Notes: generated by a model not told the origin, from the sequence alone. DNA of 64,000 nt from Eubacterium sp. (GCA_031271685.1 JAISVH010000117.1:29236-93235); one strand, 5' to 3'. Positions 51,411-61,212 are shown, counted from the first letter of the stretch. Made by a program: numbers and translations.

Positions 51411-53054
51411 TTGAAAGTTTCACAAAGACTTCGTATAGGATTTTCTATTGTGGTAGGGCTTGCAGCACTGACCGGGATTATAGGCATCAACGGCATGAGC
51501 ATATTGCGCAAATCAGAGCTAGATATGTATGAAAAACAAGTTGTGGCTCTTGAGTATTTGGGAAACGCCACTGAAAAGTTTAATCAAATGCAGGTTGAAT
51601 TGAACCATGTCGTAATAAGCGGTTTTTATGATGATACGGAAGAAGCAAATTATGCAAAAGAAAATTTTGAAGATTTTGCCACGGATTTTGAAAATTGGAT
51701 TCTCAGAATAGAAAAGCTCGGCCTGTCAGATGATGCTAAAGAATTATACGACGGAATAACAAATAATTTTAATAAAGGTTTTCTTGCTGAAGCGCGGCAA
51801 ACAATTGAGCTTAGTATAAGTGATATACCAAAGCATTCTGAAAAGTTTTCGATAAACGAAAAACTCAATTCTTTAAGCGAGAATATCAAAACAACCGAGG
51901 ATCTATTAAGGGGCTTGATGACTCTTAAATCAACTGAAGCAAAACAAACCAACATGAATAATACTAATTTGACCACAGGTTACATTTGGATACAACTTTT
52001 GCTGATTGCCCTTGCCATTGCGGCTGCAATAATAATTACTTCCGTTACGGTCAGCGACATAGCAAGACCCACACAAGAGGCTGCAACGGTTTTGCAGGAT
52101 ATGGCTAACGGCAACTTCGACGTTAGGATAAAAGGCTATTATAAAGGCGAGTTTGAGATGATGAAAAACTCGATAAACAACACTTCGTCAAAACTCTCGT
52201 CATATTTTAACGATAAACTTAAAGCCGAACAATCACAATTTGACTCTAAGCTGTCGGAAGAAAAAGCCGTGGCTGCCAGAGAGGCCATAATGGACAGCAT
52301 TATTTACGCCAGTAAAATTCAAAGAAACCTTATCTCAAATAATAATGTTTTTGAAAAGAGCTTTTCTGATTATTCGATCATTTGGAGTCCCAGAGATATA
52401 GTCGGCGGCGACATCTATTGGATAAAGAATTTCAGCGAAGGCACGGTGCTTTGCGTTTGCGACTGCACCGGACACGGAACTCCCGGGGCACTACTTACCA
52501 TGTTAGTGGTTTCGGCTTTTGAATCTCAAATAACTGAACAAAATTATAAAGATACGGCGGAAATAATTTGGCTACTCGAAAGAAAGCTTGTAAGTGTTTT
52601 GAACGTTGATTCCGATGCGCAAACCAAAAATAGCATTATGGACATAAACGACGGATGTGATCTTGCGGTTTTGTATATATCAAAAACAGGAAACGTAACC
52701 GTTTCCTCTGCAAATACACATGTTTTTATCTGTGACGGCAATGTTATAACTCAAATCAAGGGACAAAAGATGTTTATTGGCGAAGGAAGGATAAAAAATA
52801 AAGAGCAGATTAAAATAACGGAAATACCGGCAAATCCTGACAATAAATTTTATATTGCATCCGATGGCATGTATGACCAAATGGGCGGGAATCCACCTCG
52901 GCCTTTCGGTTATAAACGGTTCAAACAAATAATACAAAGTTTTCATAGTGAAAAACAAAGAGATATATCAAATAAGGTATGGGCTGTTTTTGAAGAATAC
53001 CGCGGTAATCAGCAGCGAAGGGATGATTTCGAACTTATTACATTTAAACCATAG
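51411..53054 (+). CDS. SiaA-like membrane PP2C/SpoIIE phosphatase (4HB sensor, HAMP, SpoIIE)
   Basis: TTG start after gcggagggg; two TMs, HAMP, SpoIIE motifs SPRDIVGGDIYWIKNF, DCTGHGTPGALLTML, ASDGMYDQMGG. Confidence 0.85.
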   Translation: MKVSQRLRIGFSIVVGLAALTGIIGINGMSILRKSELDMYEKQVVALEYLGNATEKFNQMQVELNHVVISGFYDDTEEANYAKENFEDFATDFENWILRIEKLGLSDDAKELYDGITNNFNKGFLAEARQTIELSISDIPKHSEKFSINEKLNSLSENIKTTEDLLRGLMTLKSTEAKQTNMNNTNLTTGYIWIQLLLIALAIAAAIIITSVTVSDIARPTQEAATVLQDMANGNFDVRIKGYYKGEFEMMKNSINNTSSKLSSYFNDKLKAEQSQFDSKLSEEKAVAAREAIMDSIIYASKIQRNLISNNNVFEKSFSDYSIIWSPRDIVGGDIYWIKNFSEGTVLCVCDCTGHGTPGALLTMLVVSAFESQITEQNYKDTAEIIWLLERKLVSVLNVDSDAQTKNSIMDINDGCDLAVLYISKTGNVTVSSANTHVFICDGNVITQIKGQKMFIGEGRIKNKEQIKITEIPANPDNKFYIASDGMYDQMGGNPPRPFGYKRFKQIIQSFHSEKQRDISNKVWAVFEEYRGNQQRRDDFELITFKP

Positions 53055-53067
53055 GAAGGAGGGCCGC

Positions 53068-53799
53068 ATGGACTTATTTGAAAGAGAACAATCGGTATTT
53101 GACAAAGCGTCTGAACTTTTGAAGAAAACACGAGCAAGCGGAAAGTATGATATCAATGATTTTGAAAGACTTTTAAAAGAATATGGGCGGCTGCTCCGTC
53201 AAATTCGCAGATTTACAAGCATTTCCGACAGAACTACCGACAATTTGAACGCCAGTAAGCTTGATTTGCTAAGCAAGGTGCACTTTGACGAACTTACCGG
53301 ATTGTATAACCGCAGATTCATGGAGGAAAACTTCAGGCAGCATATAAAATCCATTTCCCGGTATGGCGGCATATTAAGCGTTTTAATGCTTGACATTGAT
53401 TTCTTTAAATTTTATAACGATACTTATGGTCATCAGGCGGGCGACATTTGCTTAAAGTCAGTTGCTCAAGCAATAAAATCCTGTGTGACACGTGGCGACG
53501 ACTTTGTGGCCAGATACGGAGGAGAAGAATTTGTGGCCGTTTTGCCTAACACGAATAATAAGGGAGCTTGTCTGATCGCAAAAAATATACTCGAAAAGAT
53601 AAGGCAGTGTGATATAAAGCATGAAAAAAGCAGGGTAGCCGGATTTGTGACTATTTCAATTGGGGTCACCACAGGAAATGTTGAACATTATATGGACTTC
53701 ACCCATTTTATAAAACGAGCTGATAAAGCATTGTATATGTCAAAACAAACCGGGCGTAATAAATATACCTTTGTCGATTTTAAGGAGGATATTGATTAA
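53068..53799 (+). CDS. SiaD-like GGDEF diguanylate cyclase
   Basis: ATG after aggaaggaggg; DELTGLYNRRFMEE, ARYGGEEF active site, RGDD I-site five residues before GGEEF. Confidence 0.92.
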   Translation: MDLFEREQSVFDKASELLKKTRASGKYDINDFERLLKEYGRLLRQIRRFTSISDRTTDNLNASKLDLLSKVHFDELTGLYNRRFMEENFRQHIKSISRYGGILSVLMLDIDFFKFYNDTYGHQAGDICLKSVAQAIKSCVTRGDDFVARYGGEEFVAVLPNTNNKGACLIAKNILEKIRQCDIKHEKSRVAGFVTISIGVTTGNVEHYMDFTHFIKRADKALYMSKQTGRNKYTFVDFKEDID

Positions 53800-54353
53800 T
53801 GTTAAACATGCTTGACGCCTACAACATGATCAAGGATGAAAATATCATCCTTATATACAGCGGGCCCATATGGGCCGATGGTATGGAAGGGATAGCAGAC
53901 AACCTGAAAAAACGGTTGGAATTTGACAAAATGCCAATGTCTACCGCACAGTCTATTTTTTCGATTTTCGTTGAGCAGATGAACAATATACTAATGTATT
54001 CCGCTGAAAGGGAGCATTTTATATTAAATGAAAAGGAAATCGACGTCTCACGTGGAATGTTTATTATCGGAATGAAAAAAGACAAATCGTATTTCATTCG
54101 AAGCGGGAACGTTATAAAAAAAGAAAGTGTAGATTTGATAAAGAGCCGCATTGACCACTTAAACACCATGGATAAGCAGCAGCTACGCCAATTTTATAAG
54201 CAGCAGATAAAATCAGACAACACAAACCCAGAAAGCAAGGGAGGAGGCATAGGGCTGACTGAAATAGCGCGTCGCGCAAACTCAAAAATCGAATATGAAT
54301 TCGTGCCTTATGAGAGCGGGTTTTCATTCTTTTCAATGATGGTTGCAATATAA
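53799..54353 (+). CDS. SiaB family protein kinase (DUF6272-like)
   Basis: TAATG overlap with the cyclase; IFSIFVEQMNNILMYSAER, GGGIGLTEIARRANSKIEYEF (degenerate HATPase-like). Confidence 0.8.
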   Translation: MLNMLDAYNMIKDENIILIYSGPIWADGMEGIADNLKKRLEFDKMPMSTAQSIFSIFVEQMNNILMYSAEREHFILNEKEIDVSRGMFIIGMKKDKSYFIRSGNVIKKESVDLIKSRIDHLNTMDKQQLRQFYKQQIKSDNTNPESKGGGIGLTEIARRANSKIEYEFVPYESGFSFFSMMVAI

Positions 54354-54370
54354 AAAGGAGAGAAAACAAA

Positions 54371-54751
54371 ATGGGTTTTTTATTAGAAAAGCAAAAAACG
54401 GGTTCTACGCCATATGTTTATATAGACGGCGACAAAGGCTATATAAAGTTGGCGGGCGAAAGCTTTCATGAAAATGTTATTGACTTTTTCAGAGAGGTAA
54501 ACGATTGGCTAGACAAATACCTTAAATCTGATTTTTCCGCCCTTACTTTTGACTGTGCAATGGAATATTTTAACAGTTCCACCGCTAAGCTTTTGTTTAA
54601 TATGCTTTTAAACATGGACGAATATTCGATTGACGGGAAAAAGGTGACCGTAAACTGGATTACTACTGTAGATAACGACATAATAATTGAGTGCGGCGAA
54701 GATTTTGAAGAAGAAATGAACAATCTTGAGTTCAATATGATTATACAATGA
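54371..54751 (+). CDS. SiaC/DUF1987 family regulatory phosphoprotein
   Basis: GSTPYVYIDGDKGYIKLAGESFHENVIDFFREVNDWLDKYL...FDCAMEYFNSSTAKLLFNMLLNMDEY typical of DUF1987/SiaC. Confidence 0.85.
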   Translation: MGFLLEKQKTGSTPYVYIDGDKGYIKLAGESFHENVIDFFREVNDWLDKYLKSDFSALTFDCAMEYFNSSTAKLLFNMLLNMDEYSIDGKKVTVNWITTVDNDIIIECGEDFEEEMNNLEFNMIIQ

Positions 54752-55077
54752 TTTTTTATGATTTGGTTTTTAACGCCGTAAGACAAATACCCGTGGGAAA
54801 AGTTGCGTCATATGGCGACATAGCTTTTTATATCGGGCGTCCGCGCGCCGCGCGCATGGTTGGCCGGATCTTACATAAAAACAAAGAACCTGTGTTTACC
54901 CCTTGTCATAGGGTAGTTTTTAAAAACGGAAGTTTAACCTCAGGTTATGCCTTCGGCGGAATAGGAGAGCAAAAGCGGTTGCTTGAAGCCGAAGGAGTGG
55001 AATTTTTGATCGACGGAAGAGTTGACATGAAAAAATGCAGATATATTATTAAATATACAGCGGAGGATAATAAATAA
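54748..55077 (+). CDS. MGMT (methylated-DNA cysteine methyltransferase) family protein, single-domain
   Basis: IPVGKVASYGDIAFYIGRPRAARMVGR, TPCHRVVFKNGSL active-site Cys; ATGA overlap with the SiaC stop. Confidence 0.88.
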   Translation: MIFYDLVFNAVRQIPVGKVASYGDIAFYIGRPRAARMVGRILHKNKEPVFTPCHRVVFKNGSLTSGYAFGGIGEQKRLLEAEGVEFLIDGRVDMKKCRYIIKYTAEDNK

Positions 55078-55496
55078 TGGATGAGAGCTGCTTTTATTGC
55101 ACAAAAAATAAGCCTTTAGGCGATCTAATGGTGGAAATATGTAAATTGTCGGTTTCAACGGTATATCTTTTTAAAGAACAAACTTATGCCGGGCGTTGCA
55201 ATGTCGTGCTAAACTCTCATACCGGTAATTTATTTGATTTAAGCCCAAATAATCTACACGCGTTTATTGATGATGTCGCTAATACGGCTAACGCAATAAA
55301 CATTATTTTCTCGCCTGACAAGATAAATTATGGAGCTTATTCGGATAAAATGCAGCATCTGCACATGCATATTGTGCCAAAATATAAGGACGGCCAAAAC
55401 TGGGGCGACACTTTTGAAATGAATCCTCAAAAAACGTATTTGTCCGACGATGAATATATAAAATTGGCCGGCAAAATAAAAGAAAAACTAAAGTAA
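55077..55496 (+). CDS. HIT family protein
   Basis: HLHMHIVPKYKDG histidine triad; overlaps the preceding stop. Confidence 0.88.
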   Translation: MDESCFYCTKNKPLGDLMVEICKLSVSTVYLFKEQTYAGRCNVVLNSHTGNLFDLSPNNLHAFIDDVANTANAINIIFSPDKINYGAYSDKMQHLHMHIVPKYKDGQNWGDTFEMNPQKTYLSDDEYIKLAGKIKEKLK

Positions 55497-55685
55497 GGCA
55501 AATCTTAGGGCTGTTTTATAATTATCTATATCTGAAAACATTACTATAGTTATTACTCCTGCAACAAACAGTAGACAAATCGGCGGCAAAAAGCCACGTA
55601 ATAATTGTAGAGTGTTTACTGCAGGATATTAATTTAATATAAAATCTGTTTTAAAGCTATAACCGCCCTATAAAACGGTTAATGT

Positions 55686-57056
55686 ATGAGTGAAATACGC
55701 AGAATAAAAAACAAAATGGGTATTATGCCAGTAAATCGCCTACTTGTCACAATGGCGTTGCCTATGATGCTGTCGATGCTTATTCAGGCGCTGTATAACA
55801 TAGTCGACAGTTTTTTTGTCGCCCAAATCAGTGAAAACGCTTTTGCCGCAGTTTCCCTGGCCTTTCCTGTCCAACTTGTAATAATAGGGATAAACACCGG
55901 AACCGGAGTAGGGATAAACGCCCTGCTTTCAAAGCGTTTGGGAGAAAAGAATTTTGAAGATGCCAATAAAGTTGCGGCAAACGCTATTTTTTTGGCATTT
56001 TCAGGTTATTTATGCCTATTAATTTTCGGTATTTTTGCAGTCAGGTTTTATTTTGAAACACAAACTGACAATCAGGCCATCGTTCAGTTAGGGGTTGACT
56101 ACTTGTCTGTTATGACTATGTTTTCATTCGGAGTTTTCTTTCTTATAACTTTTGAAAAGCTGCTGCAAGCCACCGGTCGAACGGTGCATTCAATGGCCTG
56201 TCAGCTTTTAGGGGCTTTAATGAACATAGCGCTGGATCCTATAATGATTTTTGGAAAGTTAGGATTCCCGAAGTTAGGGGTCAAAGGAGCAGCAATTGCA
56301 ACCGTCGCGGCGCAAATAACCGCCGCATCATTAGCGCTATTTATAAATTTAAAATTTAATAATGATATTAAGCTTAAGCTTAAAAACCTTAAACCAAACG
56401 GAAAGATAATTAAACGCATTTATATGGTTGGAGCCCCCTCGATTTTAATGGATTTTACCATGTCGTCAATGGTGTATTTGCTTAACCACATATTAATCGG
56501 TTTTTCAGAGACAGCCACAAATGTTTTGGGCGCTTACTATAAACTGCAAAGCTTTATTTATATGCCGGTATTCGGCCTTAACAACGGTCTTGTCCCTATC
56601 ATCGGATATAATTACGGCGCGCAAAATAAAGAAAGAATAATAAAGGCTATAAAACTAGCGGTCACATATGCCACGTCTATAATGGCGTTAGGCTTGATCG
56701 CGCTTATGCTGTTTGCAGGCAATCTGCTGCTTATTTTCAACGCCTCAGGCTATATGTTGGAGATTGGAGTGAAGGCATTAAGGACAATAAGTCTAGGCTA
56801 CGTTATGGCCGGTTTTAACATCGTGGCGCTTTCCGTTTGTCAGGCATTCGGATATGGGGTTTTAAGTATGTCTGCCTCTTTTGTGCGACAAATTTTAGTG
56901 CTTCTTCCGGTTGCTTGGGCTTTAGCAAGCTCTTTTGGGCTTATCGCCGTTTGGTGGGCATTTCCGATTGCCGAAGGCACCACGTTTATTTTATGTATAA
57001 TTTTCCTTAAATTAATTTATACTAAAAAGATTGGAACAATAAAAGCAGGAGAATAA
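55686..57056 (+). CDS. MATE family efflux transporter
   Basis: MALPMMLSMLIQALYNIVDSFFVAQISENAFAAVSLAFPVQ; 12-TM-like profile. Confidence 0.92.
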   Translation: MSEIRRIKNKMGIMPVNRLLVTMALPMMLSMLIQALYNIVDSFFVAQISENAFAAVSLAFPVQLVIIGINTGTGVGINALLSKRLGEKNFEDANKVAANAIFLAFSGYLCLLIFGIFAVRFYFETQTDNQAIVQLGVDYLSVMTMFSFGVFFLITFEKLLQATGRTVHSMACQLLGALMNIALDPIMIFGKLGFPKLGVKGAAIATVAAQITAASLALFINLKFNNDIKLKLKNLKPNGKIIKRIYMVGAPSILMDFTMSSMVYLLNHILIGFSETATNVLGAYYKLQSFIYMPVFGLNNGLVPIIGYNYGAQNKERIIKAIKLAVTYATSIMALGLIALMLFAGNLLLIFNASGYMLEIGVKALRTISLGYVMAGFNIVALSVCQAFGYGVLSMSASFVRQILVLLPVAWALASSFGLIAVWWAFPIAEGTTFILCIIFLKLIYTKKIGTIKAGE

Positions 57057-57057
57057 A

Positions 57058-57855
57058 ATGAAAAAATATTTGCTTTTTGCCATGTTTTTATCTATTTATT
57101 ATTATACTAAACTTAAAATAACAAAATATGCTATCAAAAGTGAAAAAATTAAAAGGAGCATGAGAATAGCGCTGTTGGCAGACCTGCACAGTGTGAGCTA
57201 TGGAAAAAACCAACATGAGCTATTAAGGCTTATATCCGCACAGTCCCCGGACATTATCGTAATGTCCGGGGACATGGTAGACGACCGGTTTGATAATATC
57301 CGCTCTTATCAAATAATGTCAGATCTTGCGAAAAAATACCTTTGCTTTTATGTCACTGGCAATCACGAGCATAGAACGAAACAGGCAGAGGAGATAAAAG
57401 AAACGCTTAAAAGCTTTGGAATATATGTGTTAGACGGCAAAGGCGCAAAATTAAAAGGAAACATTCGGATTTTCGGAGTGGACGACCGAGAAGGCGATGC
57501 AATTGAGTTCAAAAGACAACATATTAAAGTATATCGAACTGCAAAGTTTGAAAACTTTAATATTTTATTACAGCATAAACCGGAATTTATCAGTATTTTT
57601 AAAAAATCTAATTTTGATTTAATGCTATGTGGACACACACATGGAGGACAGGTAGGGATACCTATGTTTAATTCGGCTCTTTATGCCAATGGTCAGGGAT
57701 TTTTTCCAAAATATTTTGGCGGTATGCATAAATTTTATAAAAACAACCTTATTATAAGCAGAGGACTAACTCGTAATACGCGAGGGATACCGCGGCTTTT
57801 TAACCCGAATGAGCTTGTGGTAATAGATTTATCTCCAAAATATAGTTATAGTTGA
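57058..57855 (+). CDS. Metallophosphoesterase (membrane-anchored, YaeI-like)
   Basis: LLADLHSVSYGKNQ, MSGDMVDD, VTGNHEH, CGHTHGGQVGIP. Confidence 0.9.
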   Translation: MKKYLLFAMFLSIYYYTKLKITKYAIKSEKIKRSMRIALLADLHSVSYGKNQHELLRLISAQSPDIIVMSGDMVDDRFDNIRSYQIMSDLAKKYLCFYVTGNHEHRTKQAEEIKETLKSFGIYVLDGKGAKLKGNIRIFGVDDREGDAIEFKRQHIKVYRTAKFENFNILLQHKPEFISIFKKSNFDLMLCGHTHGGQVGIPMFNSALYANGQGFFPKYFGGMHKFYKNNLIISRGLTRNTRGIPRLFNPNELVVIDLSPKYSYS

Positions 57856-57863
57856 TTAAATTT

Positions 57864-57895
57864 CTACCCCGCCGCCCTTTAGGGCGGCGGGGTAG
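57864..57895. terminator. GC-rich hairpin terminator
   Basis: ctaccccgccgccct-tt-agggcggcggggtag followed by cgtttt. Confidence 0.65.
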
Positions 57896-57899
57896 CGTT

Positions 57900-57972
57900 T
57901 TCAAGCATCTGCGACGGAGCCGCTTCCGGTGTTTTAACAAGCGTTAGGCGGGGGGACTTGAACACATTTATA
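57900..57972 (+). repeat. Family A repeat overlapping the 3' end of the pectinesterase gene
   Basis: ttcaagcatctgcgacggagccgcttccggtgttttaacaagcgttaggcggggggacttgaacacatttata. Confidence 0.8.
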
Positions 57973-58930
57973 TGCTCTCATACCGGCTTTTAAACTTTTC
58001 AAGCAAATCATAAACAAAATCTTTTTCAGCGTAATTTCCAAAGATTTCTAAATTATTCTGTCTTGGATAGATATAATAGCGCGGCACTTCAAGGCTGTTC
58101 CATTCGGCAAACATTTTAGGATGTATCGCATCGGAAATATCACAATCAATAAATGATGTCGCGGCGTTTTCGCGCCATGGGCGACCCAGATAATAAAAAT
58201 GTTTTTTATCGCAATTAGAGCTGACCCGGCACTTATAAAACAGATACCCGACCTCGCCCGGGAGGGCGGAAGAAGCAGTGATATATCCTCCCAGTCTGGT
58301 GTTTGATTGCTCGAGACAAACTATATCACAATTTTCAAACAACGCGTTCGCCCCACCAAATATAAAATCGATATCGCCTTCAATATAACAATCTTTATAA
58401 TAATGGTGATTTAAAAGCCTTTCGCGAAATTGGAGAGGGCCCTTAAACCCACCCAAAAGAACCTCCTGCTCAGGCAACGGACCGGTAAATAAAGTGTCCT
58501 GATGCCCTTTAAAAGCTACGTTTTCGCAATAAGCTTTTCGGGCATCAATCGAGCACGCCAGACCTTGCCCAAACTTTTTTCCTTCGCCTATGCTATTTAT
58601 TATACTTAAGTTCTTCAACGTTAAGCGTTCTACAATAAAAAACATAGTGTACGTTCTAAAAGTGCCTAGAGTCTCTCCGCATTCATCAGTTTGATGCGCA
58701 CCTTGCGCACCTTCAATTATGGTTTCATCCATGCTCTCGCCGATTATTTCAATATCCTGTTTTTCACAGAGTATTTTTTCGTTATAAACACCTTTTTTTA
58801 AAAGCAACGTAGCCTTTTGACTATAGTCAATTTTTTCGAGCGCACTGAATATGGTTTGAAATTCGCTATTCCCACCTACTTTAATATACAATCGTCCGTT
58901 AATCAATTCAAAATCAGAATTAAGCTCCAT
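57968..58930 (-). CDS. Pectinesterase family protein
   Basis: FKGHQDTLFTG, YIEGDIDFIFGGANALFENCDI, YYLGRPWRENA. Confidence 0.92.
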   Translation of the reverse strand: MELNSDFELINGRLYIKVGGNSEFQTIFSALEKIDYSQKATLLLKKGVYNEKILCEKQDIEIIGESMDETIIEGAQGAHQTDECGETLGTFRTYTMFFIVERLTLKNLSIINSIGEGKKFGQGLACSIDARKAYCENVAFKGHQDTLFTGPLPEQEVLLGGFKGPLQFRERLLNHHYYKDCYIEGDIDFIFGGANALFENCDIVCLEQSNTRLGGYITASSALPGEVGYLFYKCRVSSNCDKKHFYYLGRPWRENAATSFIDCDISDAIHPKMFAEWNSLEVPRYYIYPRQNNLEIFGNYAEKDFVYDLLEKFKSRYESI

Positions 58931-59004
58931 AGCGCCCTCCATAGGCAGCCATGCATGGCCGCGCTAAAAGATCACATTTAAATTCACTGTTTAAAGCTTT
59001 GCCC

Positions 59005-59547
59005 TTAATAATTTTCCGCTCTAATAAAAGCATACGCTTTCGGATGTTTGCAAACGGGGCAAATCTCGAGAGCCTGCTTGCCAAAATGAAGATTCCCACA
59101 AACGGAACATTCCCACACCACATCGCCTTCTTTTGAAAACACCAATCCGCCCTCAACGTTTGAAAGCAACTTTCTGTATCTTTCCTCATGGGTCTTTTCT
59201 ACAGCGCCTACCATGCGGAAAAGTGCGGCTACATCTTTAAAGCCTTCTTCTTCAGCTTCTCTTGCAAAGTTTTCGTACATGTTGGTCCATTCAAAATTTT
59301 CACCGTTGGCAGCGTCTTTCAGATTCACTGCGGTATCTGGTATCGCATCGTCGTGAAGCAGTTTGAACCATAACTCCGCGTGTTCTTTTTCGTTATTGGC
59401 AGTGGCGGTAAAAATTTCAGAAATTTGTACAAATCCGTCTTTTCTCGCCTTTGACGCATAGTAGGTGTATTTATTTCTCGCCATTGATTCCCCGGCAAAT
59501 GCCGAGTTTAAATTTGCTTCTGTTCTTGTGCCGTTAAATCTGCTCAT
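59005..59547 (-). CDS. Rubrerythrin
   Basis: [23 protein letters not shown], ExxH motifs, C-terminal [29 protein letters not shown] rubredoxin-like site. Confidence 0.95.
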   Translation of the reverse strand: MSRFNGTRTEANLNSAFAGESMARNKYTYYASKARKDGFVQISEIFTATANNEKEHAELWFKLLHDDAIPDTAVNLKDAANGENFEWTNMYENFAREAEEEGFKDVAALFRMVGAVEKTHEERYRKLLSNVEGGLVFSKEGDVVWECSVCGNLHFGKQALEICPVCKHPKAYAFIRAENY

Positions 59548-59585
59548 TTTTTAATTTCCTCCTTTTTTTTACTATGCAATATTAT

Positions 59586-60938
59586 TCAACACCGTTTCTC
59601 TTTCACAGTGCTTTTGTCATTTATAAGAACCATAGAGTCATACGGAGCGAGCTCTATTAGCTTCGATGTGTCGATAACCTTGTCTGTAAAAATATCTTTA
59701 TAGATTTCGTCGCCAAAAAGATTAAAAGTTTCAGTGCTGTCACTGGCATTGATAATAATATAAATTGATTCCCCTCCCTGCGACCTGACAAATGCAAGGG
59801 CTTTATTTTTTACTGATATCTGACGATAATCTCCCATATAAAGCGAAGCATAAGTCTTATGAGCAAACGCAAGCTTTTTTATTATTCTGGTCAGATCAAC
59901 TTCAGTATATTCTGATATATTGAATTCAGGACGCAATACCGCATCGCTGCCGCTTTGCTTTTCACCTTCCAACCCGTACTCCGAACCGTAATACACGCCC
60001 GGCACGCCCGGCATTGTGAACATAAGGGTATAGATCCCTTTTAAATGTAATTTATTTTTAAGTCGAGAGGCTATCCTTGAAACATCGTGATTGTCCACAA
60101 AGCAATATAGGCTTTTCCCGGTATAAAGGCACCAATTTTCCTGACCGAACTGCCGATTGAGCGAATACGCGATTTCAAACATATTCAGCTCGTTAAAACT
60201 GGAATATAGCCCTTTATAGCACTCATAATTAGTTACGCTGTCCAACATTTCCGGATTCATCCACTTATTATAATCGCCATGCAAAGTTTCTCCAATAAGC
60301 CAAAAGTCGCTTCTCATAGTGCCCTTGCAGTGATGACGAAGTTCTTTTAAAAAATTAAGATCAAGGCAATATGCTACGTCAAGCCGCAAGCCGTCGATTT
60401 TAAACTCATTATACCAAGCGGTCACCGCACTTTTAATGTAATTTTTAACCTCCGGATTATAGAGATTAAGCTTTACCAACATAGCGTGACCTTCCCAACA
60501 GTCGTAATTAAACCCATCGTTATACGGCGAATTTCCGTGATATATATTAAACCAGTCTTTATAGCGGCTTTCAAATTTATTACGCAACACATCTTTAAAC
60601 GGAGCAAAATCACGGCCAACATGATTAAACACCCCGTCAACAATTACATTCATACCTAAAGCATGTATTTCATCGCAAACTTTTTTAAAATCATCATTAT
60701 TGCCAAGTCTCGAATCAATCCTAAGATAGTCGGTAGTATCATATCCGTGCTGACCGGACTCAAAAACCGGGCCAAAGAAGATTGTATTGAATCCTTGCGA
60801 CTTTATCACAGGTAAATGAGAAATTACTCTCAATATTCTTCCTTCTCCCGAAGCAAAATTATAATCATTTTTTTCCGGCGCTCCGGTATATCCGAGAGGA
60901 AATATATGATAAACCGTTGCATTATCGAACCAATTCAT
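59586..60938 (-). CDS. Alpha-amylase family (GH13) glycosidase
   Basis: VIVDGVFNHVGRDF, DGLRLDVAYCLD, WLIGETLHGDY, FVDNHDVSRIAS. Confidence 0.93.
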   Translation of the reverse strand: MNWFDNATVYHIFPLGYTGAPEKNDYNFASGEGRILRVISHLPVIKSQGFNTIFFGPVFESGQHGYDTTDYLRIDSRLGNNDDFKKVCDEIHALGMNVIVDGVFNHVGRDFAPFKDVLRNKFESRYKDWFNIYHGNSPYNDGFNYDCWEGHAMLVKLNLYNPEVKNYIKSAVTAWYNEFKIDGLRLDVAYCLDLNFLKELRHHCKGTMRSDFWLIGETLHGDYNKWMNPEMLDSVTNYECYKGLYSSFNELNMFEIAYSLNRQFGQENWCLYTGKSLYCFVDNHDVSRIASRLKNKLHLKGIYTLMFTMPGVPGVYYGSEYGLEGEKQSGSDAVLRPEFNISEYTEVDLTRIIKKLAFAHKTYASLYMGDYRQISVKNKALAFVRSQGGESIYIIINASDSTETFNLFGDEIYKDIFTDKVIDTSKLIELAPYDSMVLINDKSTVKEKRC

Positions 60939-60965
60939 AATAACATCCTTGAATATAAACATATT

Positions 60966-61212
60966 TTCAAACATCTGCCGTGGGATTGAAAATCACACGC
61001 CGCTTACTATTAGTTAATTAACTAATAGTAAGCATGTATAGCCCAGCTTAAAAAACTAAATATTTTTTAAGCTAAAGGGATTCCACGAAGTGCGCGTTGC
61101 GGGCACTGTTTACAAACAGCGCAATCCTCGTTTAACTTTAAAGTTAGAAAATTTAAAGTTAAACGATTATAAACCGACGCCTAAGAGGCGGGAGACATGA
61201 ACGCGGTTATAA
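60966..61212 (+). repeat. Family A repeat whose ends flank about 150 bp of nested palindromes
   Basis: Starts ttcaaacatctgccgtgggattgaaaatcacacgccg; ends cgacgcctaagaggcgggagacatgaacgcggttata; interior contains gcttactattagttaattaactaatagtaagc. Confidence 0.65.

Noticed and set aside
5115-61212. Repeat family A as a CRISPR array
   Set aside because: Copies are scattered kilobases apart, in both orientations and of variable length, with no regular spacers and no cas genes in the window.
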